From an uncultured Planctomycetota bacterium (lineage in GTDB: Bacteria; Planctomycetota; Phycisphaerae; UBA1845; UTPLA1), in assembly GCA_900696465.1 (NCBI GenBank), contig CAADGE010000029.1, positions 105,567-169,566 on the forward strand: DNA of 64,000 nucleotides, read 5' to 3'. A model generated the notes under the pieces. It had not been told where the DNA came from. It worked only from the letters and a program-made list of their open reading frames with translations, and did no database searches. Every line of letters starts with the position of its first letter. The first letter of the stretch is position 1. The position numbers were made by a program, and so were the translations under genes. This document shows positions 59,774 to 64,000 of this stretch, piece by piece.

Positions 59774-60735
59774 AGCAAACACACCCCACGGGTCGCGCCT
59801 TGCAGCCATCGGGAGTCGCATCAAGTGTGGCGTCGAGCGCGGTTACTCCGCGCGCGCTCACGGCGGAGTCGCTCCGGGTCCGGCTGGCGGACTTCATTGA
59901 GCTGACCAAGCTGCGCATCTCCGCGCTGGTGCTGGTGGTGACGGCCGTCGGTTTCTGCCTCGGAGCGGCTGACGGGATTGATGCGGTCCTGCTCTTTCAC
60001 ACGCTGCTGGGCACGGCCCTTACGGCTGCGGCCGCCAATACGCTCAATCAGCTCATGGAGCGCGAGTACGACCGATTGATGCCGCGGACGATGGATCGCC
60101 CGATTGCGGCCGGCAGGGTTTCTGTGACGGAAGCTCTGGTGTTCGGACTGGTCTGCGCCGTCTTTGGTCTGCTCGTGCTGACTCTGTTTGTCAATGTGCT
60201 CGCGGCGATGTTGTCCGCGGCGACGATCGCGCTTTACCTGTTCGTCTATACGCCGCTCAAGCGGCTGACATCCGCGAATACACTCGTCGGCGCGGTGCCT
60301 GGTGCGCTGCCCCCGCTCATCGGCTATGCAGGGTCGGCCGGGGAACTGGGGCCGTGGGCCTGGCTTCTGTTTGCAATTCTCTTTGTCTGGCAACTGCCAC
60401 ATTTCTTCGCGATCGCATGGATGTATCGCGATGATTATCGCCTCGGCGGGTACCGTATGTTGTCCGTGGTCGATCCTACGGGCCGCCGGCTCATTCGGCA
60501 GACCATCGGCTACAGTCTGCTGCTCGTCGCGGTGAGTCTGCTGCCGTGGCTGCTGGGTTACACGGGTACGATCGGCGCCGCTACGGCGATTCTGCTCGGC
60601 GCGGTCTGGATGTTTTATTGTATGCGCATGGCGCGGCACCTGTCGCACGCGACGGCACGGGCGATGTTGCTTGTCTCGGTGATCTATCTGCCGATTCTGC
60701 TGGTTTTTCTGCTGCTGAATCGCGTGGGCGCGTAG
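59770..60735 (+). CDS. ctaB: Heme O synthase, protoheme IX farnesyltransferase
   Basis: 321 residues. Adds a farnesyl group to protoheme to give heme O, the substrate of CtaA. UbiA-type membrane fold with nine or so helices. The prenyl-diphosphate site is ANTLNQLMEREYDRLMPRTM then DRPIAAGRV; the second site is in FAIAWMYRDDYRLGGYRML. N-terminal 45 residues are disordered. ATG at 59770 overlaps the ctaA stop. It is next to the ABC ATPase gene. Confidence 0.95.
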   Translation: MKQTHPTGRALQPSGVASSVASSAVTPRALTAESLRVRLADFIELTKLRISALVLVVTAVGFCLGAADGIDAVLLFHTLLGTALTAAAANTLNQLMEREYDRLMPRTMDRPIAAGRVSVTEALVFGLVCAVFGLLVLTLFVNVLAAMLSAATIALYLFVYTPLKRLTSANTLVGAVPGALPPLIGYAGSAGELGPWAWLLFAILFVWQLPHFFAIAWMYRDDYRLGGYRMLSVVDPTGRRLIRQTIGYSLLLVAVSLLPWLLGYTGTIGAATAILLGAVWMFYCMRMARHLSHATARAMLLVSVIYLPILLVFLLLNRVGA

Positions 60736-60738
60736 CTC

Positions 60739-61692
60739 ATGTCCGATCTCGTCGTTGTGGAGGGGCTCGGTCATCGTTATGGCTCCCGGGTCGCGCTGGA
60801 GAGTGTCTCCTTCGTCGTGCGCGCCGGTGAGTTCTTCGGCCTCCTCGGGCCCAATGGCGGCGGCAAGACCACGCTCTTTCGAATTCTTACCACGCTTCTG
60901 CCTTCGTCAGCCGGCAAGGCCACGATCTGCGGACATGATGCATTGCGCTATCGTGACGAAGTTCGCCGTCGAATCGGGGTGGTGTTCCAGTCGCCCAGTC
61001 TCGATCTGTATCTTTCCGCGCGTGAGAATCTGCGCCACGCCGGCCGGCTTTACGGGCTAAGCGGGCGCACGCTGGAAACTCGACTCGAATCACTGTTGGA
61101 TCGATTCGGACTTGCGGACCGGGCCGATGATCTGGTTCGTGCGCTGTCGGGTGGAATGCGCCGCCGAGTCGAAATCGCCAAGGGCATGCTGCACGAACCG
61201 TCCTTGTTGATTCTGGATGAACCCAGCACAGGGTTGGATCCATCAGCGCGGCGCGAGCTCTGGTCCGTACTGGAGGGGCTGCGCGACCGGACCGGCGTGA
61301 CGATCCTTTTGACGACGCACTTTCTCGAGGAGGCCGAGCACTGCGATCGACTGGCCATTCTCGATCGCGGTCGACTCGTGGCCTGCGGAAGCCCTGCGGA
61401 GTTGAAAGCCCGTGTTGGTGGTGACTGCATCCGGGTGGATTGCGAGCGCCCGGACGAACTGGCGCGCTCTGTTTCGAGTCGGCTCGGAATAGAAGCGACG
61501 GTTGTCGACGGGCAATTGCGCGTCGAAACGCGTGACGGCCCGGCACTGGTCGGCCGCCTGATGAGCGAGTTTGGTGGGGAGGTCCGCGCGATCACGCTGG
61601 GCAAGCCGACGCTCGAGGATGTCTTCATTCACGAGACGGGTCACCGCTTCGAGCTTGCCGATGTGGTCAATGCGGTAGGGGAGAAGCCATGA
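60739..61692 (+). CDS. ABC transporter ATP-binding protein (export type)
   Basis: 317 residues. Walker A GPNGGGKTTLFRIL (about 36-49; second Ala of the usual GAGKT is Gly), Q-loop VVFQSPSLDLYLSARENL, signature LSGGMRRRVEIAKG, Walker B LLILDEPSTGLDP, and switch His TTHFLEEAEH. The C-terminal 95 residues match the export ATPase extension (LEDVFIHETG). It overlaps the permease by four bases (ATGA), so the two make one transporter. Its place between heme O synthase and Sco suggests export of a heme- or copper-related component. Confidence 0.95.
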   Translation: MSDLVVVEGLGHRYGSRVALESVSFVVRAGEFFGLLGPNGGGKTTLFRILTTLLPSSAGKATICGHDALRYRDEVRRRIGVVFQSPSLDLYLSARENLRHAGRLYGLSGRTLETRLESLLDRFGLADRADDLVRALSGGMRRRVEIAKGMLHEPSLLILDEPSTGLDPSARRELWSVLEGLRDRTGVTILLTTHFLEEAEHCDRLAILDRGRLVACGSPAELKARVGGDCIRVDCERPDELARSVSSRLGIEATVVDGQLRVETRDGPALVGRLMSEFGGEVRAITLGKPTLEDVFIHETGHRFELADVVNAVGEKP

Positions 61693-62540
61693 GCGGGCAG
61701 ACACCACCTGTCGACGGGGGAGCGTCGAGAAATCCTGCGCCGCTGCCGGGGATCTGGCTGCCTTGTCGTACGCTTTGGCAGCGGGAGATGGTGCGTTTTC
61801 TGCGGCAGCGCGGCCGGGTGATCGGCGCGCTGGGCACTCCGGTGATTTTCTGGCTGTTGATGGGTTCGGGTCTGCGGGATTCGCTTCAGGTTCCCGATGC
61901 CGCGGAAAACGTGAGTTACCTGGAGTTCTCTTTTCCCGGTGCCATTGCAGCGATTCTGCTCTTTACAGCCATCTTCTCGACGATTTCTCTGATCGATGAT
62001 CGTCGCGAAGGTTTCCTGCAGGGGGTCATGGTCGCGCCAGTCTCCCGCGCGTCCATTGCGCTGGGCAAGATTCTCGGGGCTACGACGCTGGCAGTGGGGC
62101 AGGCGATCTTCTTTCTCGTATTCATTCCTGCTGCCGGCATATCAACCGGTGTCGGGTCGCTCCTCGCGACGTTGGCCGCTATGATCCTGCTGGCTTTCGG
62201 TGTAACCGGACTGGGCTTCTGGCTGGCCTGGCGATCGGAATCGACGCAGGCCTTTCACGCAGTGATGAATCTGGTGCTGTTCCCGATGCTTGTGTTGTCG
62301 GGCGCGTTTTTCCCGACGGCGGGTTCGGCCGCCTGGCTGCAGAAGATCGTGGCCTGCAATCCGCTGACCTACGGCGTCGCACTGCTGCGACATACGCTGT
62401 ATCTTGATTCGGCATCACCCTCGGTCTCGCCGGGAGTGTCCCTGCCGATGGCCTTGGGAGTAAGTCTCGCATTCGCGATGTTTACATTCGTATTATCCCT
62501 GCTGAGTGTGAGCCGAGAAACGACCCGCGTGCTGCAATGA
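61689..62540 (+). CDS. ABC-2 type transporter permease
   Basis: 283 residues with six membrane helices. Signature ABC-2 segments: GTPVIFWLLMGSGLRDSLQV, FLEFSFPGAIAAILLFTAIF-like region with YLEFSFPGAIAAILLFTAI, DDRREGFLQGVMVAPVSRAS, LGKILGATTLAVGQAIFFLV, and LVLFPMLVLSGAFFPTAGSA. It begins inside the ATPase stop and is followed by the Sco gene with a four-base overlap, so all three are on one message. Substrate unknown. Confidence 0.92.
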   Translation: MSGQTPPVDGGASRNPAPLPGIWLPCRTLWQREMVRFLRQRGRVIGALGTPVIFWLLMGSGLRDSLQVPDAAENVSYLEFSFPGAIAAILLFTAIFSTISLIDDRREGFLQGVMVAPVSRASIALGKILGATTLAVGQAIFFLVFIPAAGISTGVGSLLATLAAMILLAFGVTGLGFWLAWRSESTQAFHAVMNLVLFPMLVLSGAFFPTAGSAAWLQKIVACNPLTYGVALLRHTLYLDSASPSVSPGVSLPMALGVSLAFAMFTFVLSLLSVSRETTRVLQ

Positions 62541-63355
62541 CGACCGAGCTTGAAAATACGAATCGAGCCGCATCGGTTGATGCCCGTGCACAAGGCAATG
62601 ACGGGAGTCCACGGGACGGCAGCGACGCATCGGAGCCGACCTGGAAGCCGCCGGAGCAGCGGCCGGGTTTCGGCTTCTGGCTCTTGATGCTCCTCTCGCT
62701 TGGTTTCGTGGGCGGTCTTGCGTACATGCAGTATTCCCATGTGGACAAGTCCCGACGGCGCGGAACAGAGCGCGCGCGTGTCGAGCAACTGCCGATATTG
62801 GGCGAGCTGCCCGATTTCTCGCTCATCGAGCGAAGCGGCCGACGGGTGGGCCTGGCTGACCTTCGCGGTCGAATCTGGATCGCCGATTTTGTCTTCACGT
62901 ACTGTGCCGGTCCGTGCCCGGTGATGTCAGTCCGCATGGCAGAGTTGCAATCGCTCCTGAAGAAGGAGGGCTACGACGATGTCGTGTGCGTGACGATCAC
63001 GGTCGATCCGGAGCGTGATACGCCGAAGCGGCTTCAGGAGTATGCCGACGCGCTCGGCGCCGACAAGGCCCGCTGGCTGTTTCTGACGGGCGAGAAGAAA
63101 TCGCTCCGTGAGTTGGCCATTCAGGGATTTCGAATCGCCGTGGAGGACCCCGAGCAGGGCGACGATCAGATTCTTCACTCGACGCGCTTTGTGCTGATCG
63201 ATCGAATCGGCCGTATCCGCGGGTACTACAGCATTCTGACGGAGGAAGAAGAGTACGACCTGAACACGGTCGGCAGTGAATCGGGCATTCCCGAAGCGGT
63301 TAAACGCGACCTGCTCGCTGACATTCGCGGCCTGCGACGGGAGGGCACCCGGTGA
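62537..63355 (+). CDS. SCO1/SenC copper chaperone
   Basis: 272 residues. N-terminal membrane anchor (FGFWLLMLLSLGFVGGLAYM, about 46-66) and a thioredoxin-like Sco domain. Copper ligands: Cys123 and Cys127 in TYCAGPCPVMS and His214 in ILHSTRF. VTITVDPERDTPKRLQEYA is the family region. It delivers copper to the CuA site of subunit II. Four-base overlap with the permease; the DUF420 gene start overlaps its stop. Confidence 0.95.
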   Translation: MTTELENTNRAASVDARAQGNDGSPRDGSDASEPTWKPPEQRPGFGFWLLMLLSLGFVGGLAYMQYSHVDKSRRRGTERARVEQLPILGELPDFSLIERSGRRVGLADLRGRIWIADFVFTYCAGPCPVMSVRMAELQSLLKKEGYDDVVCVTITVDPERDTPKRLQEYADALGADKARWLFLTGEKKSLRELAIQGFRIAVEDPEQGDDQILHSTRFVLIDRIGRIRGYYSILTEEEEYDLNTVGSESGIPEAVKRDLLADIRGLRREGTR

Positions 63356-63783
63356 CGGTCTTCGACCTGCCGCACGTCAACGCAACACTCAACTGCATCA
63401 GCACGCTTCTGATCGTCATCGGCTATGTAATGATCAGACGCAAGCGCATTGCAGCCCATCGGGCCTGCATGCTCAGCGCGACAGCGGTCTCAGCGGCGTT
63501 TCTCGTCTGCTATCTCATCTATCACTACCACGCCGGACACACGAAGTTCACGGAAGAGGGGGCGGTGCGCTACGCGTACCTGACGATTCTCTTCACACAC
63601 GTGGTGCTGGCCGCGGCCGTGCCGTTTCTGGTCGGGTTGGCAATCTATCGCGCGGTTCGCAACCAGCTCGAACAGCATCGCCGAATCGTCCGCTGGGCCC
63701 TGCCGATCTGGCTGTATGTGTCGGTGACGGGTGTGGTCGTTTATCTCATGCTCTATCAACTCTATCCGCCGCAGGCAGTCTGA
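63352..63783 (+). CDS. DUF420 membrane protein (CtaM-like)
   Basis: 143 residues, GTG start overlapping the sco stop. Four membrane helices. Conserved His residues lie in LPHVNATLNCISTLLIV, IAAHRACMLSA, CYLIYHYHAGHTKF and ILFTHVVLAAAVPFL, the DUF420 pattern. In Bacillus and Staphylococcus relatives (CtaM) the protein is needed for heme-copper oxidase maturation. Last recognised gene of the locus. Confidence 0.92.
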   Translation: MTVFDLPHVNATLNCISTLLIVIGYVMIRRKRIAAHRACMLSATAVSAAFLVCYLIYHYHAGHTKFTEEGAVRYAYLTILFTHVVLAAAVPFLVGLAIYRAVRNQLEQHRRIVRWALPIWLYVSVTGVVVYLMLYQLYPPQAV

Positions 63784-63840
63784 CTCACTGAATGAGAGCG
63801 GGATTCCGGGGTCGCTTTGGGTCGTGTCTGCGCACCCACT

Positions 63841-63855
63841 GGGGGTCGATTTTGG
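63841..63855 (+). repeat. 15-bp repeat, copy 2
   Basis: GGGGGTCGATTTTGG, identical to 43966-43980, 58 bp after the stop of the last gene of the respiratory locus. The remainder of the window to 64000 shows no complete gene. Confidence 0.5.
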
Positions 63856-64000
63856 GAACAATTGCCCAGAAAACGTAAGCGTCCGGTGAAGCACGTTGGT
63901 GCAGGTCGTGCCGACGGCATGGCGTTTGCTAGCGATGGGGTTTCTTGAGCCGGGCGGAGATTCAGTTGGCGGCAACAGTCGTCAGGCGTGCGGCTTGCCA

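Noticed and set aside
1..64000. tRNA, rRNA, CRISPR arrays, insertion sequences, prophage
   Set aside because: No cloverleaf T-arm context, rRNA core, regular spaced repeats, transposase, integrase or phage structural gene was seen on either strand.

Overview
The window is a GC-rich, densely coding bacterial segment. Secreted proteins end in PEP-CTERM sorting tails (Pro-Glu-Pro, a hydrophobic helix, then an Arg cluster), three of them with choice-of-anchor-E-like bodies. There is also a dockerin-tailed parallel beta-helix protein and a b6f-like quinol oxidising complex. Together these suggest a Planctomycetota chromosome, perhaps Phycisphaerae-like. This placement is an inference from protein style; no rRNA, tRNA, CRISPR array, insertion sequence or phage gene was seen.

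Region 1 (1-15.9 kb): a DUF218 protein, a CapK/PaaK-like adenylate-forming enzyme, a protein with SAP-like repeats, and a stand-alone Clp N-domain protein. An AT-richer island follows (about 3.8-6 kb) with a CTERM-tailed Cys-rich protein and a membrane protein resembling only the membrane half of Lnt. Next come a Gly/Ser-rich secreted protein, GAPDH, a D-2-hydroxyacid dehydrogenase with a degraded Rossmann motif, a metallophosphoesterase-like protein lacking its metal ligands, an anchored unknown, a DUF2802-like protein, LarC and a GNAT acetyltransferase.

Region 2 (15.9-32.5 kb): carboxypeptidase M32; a leftward run of glycosyltransferase, a phosphoglucose-isomerase-like protein and QueG; a PA0069-type radical SAM protein; a hexapeptide acyltransferase; a methyltransferase; glutamate dehydrogenase 1; an ABC exporter; a PEP-CTERM protein with thioester-like motifs; two secreted Cys-rich proteins; an LPP20/FlgT-like protein; and ribosome recycling factor.

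Region 3 (32.5-43.8 kb): a YugP-like zinc peptidase, three paralogous choice-of-anchor-E PEP-CTERM proteins around a beta-helix/dockerin protein, glutamate dehydrogenase 2, a radical SAM protein divergent from a PocR-GAF-PP2C phosphatase, and a DegT aminotransferase.

Region 4 (44-63.8 kb): one rightward aerobic respiration locus. It begins behind a CRP/FNR-type palindrome (TGTGA-N6-TCACA). The order is a HEAT protein, a [4Fe-4S] ferredoxin-Rieske fusion, b6-type cytochrome b, a subunit-IV-like protein, a 1490-residue octaheme cytochrome c, a cupredoxin, cytochrome c oxidase subunits II, I, III and IV, two small membrane proteins, heme A synthase, heme O synthase, an ABC-2 exporter, Sco and DUF420. 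The genes imply electron flow from quinol through the b6/Rieske core and the octaheme cytochrome (or the cupredoxin) to CuA and oxygen, with cofactor assembly encoded downstream. The complex at 45.3-53.0 kb, together with the regulatory DNA in front of it, is the most unusual system in the window.
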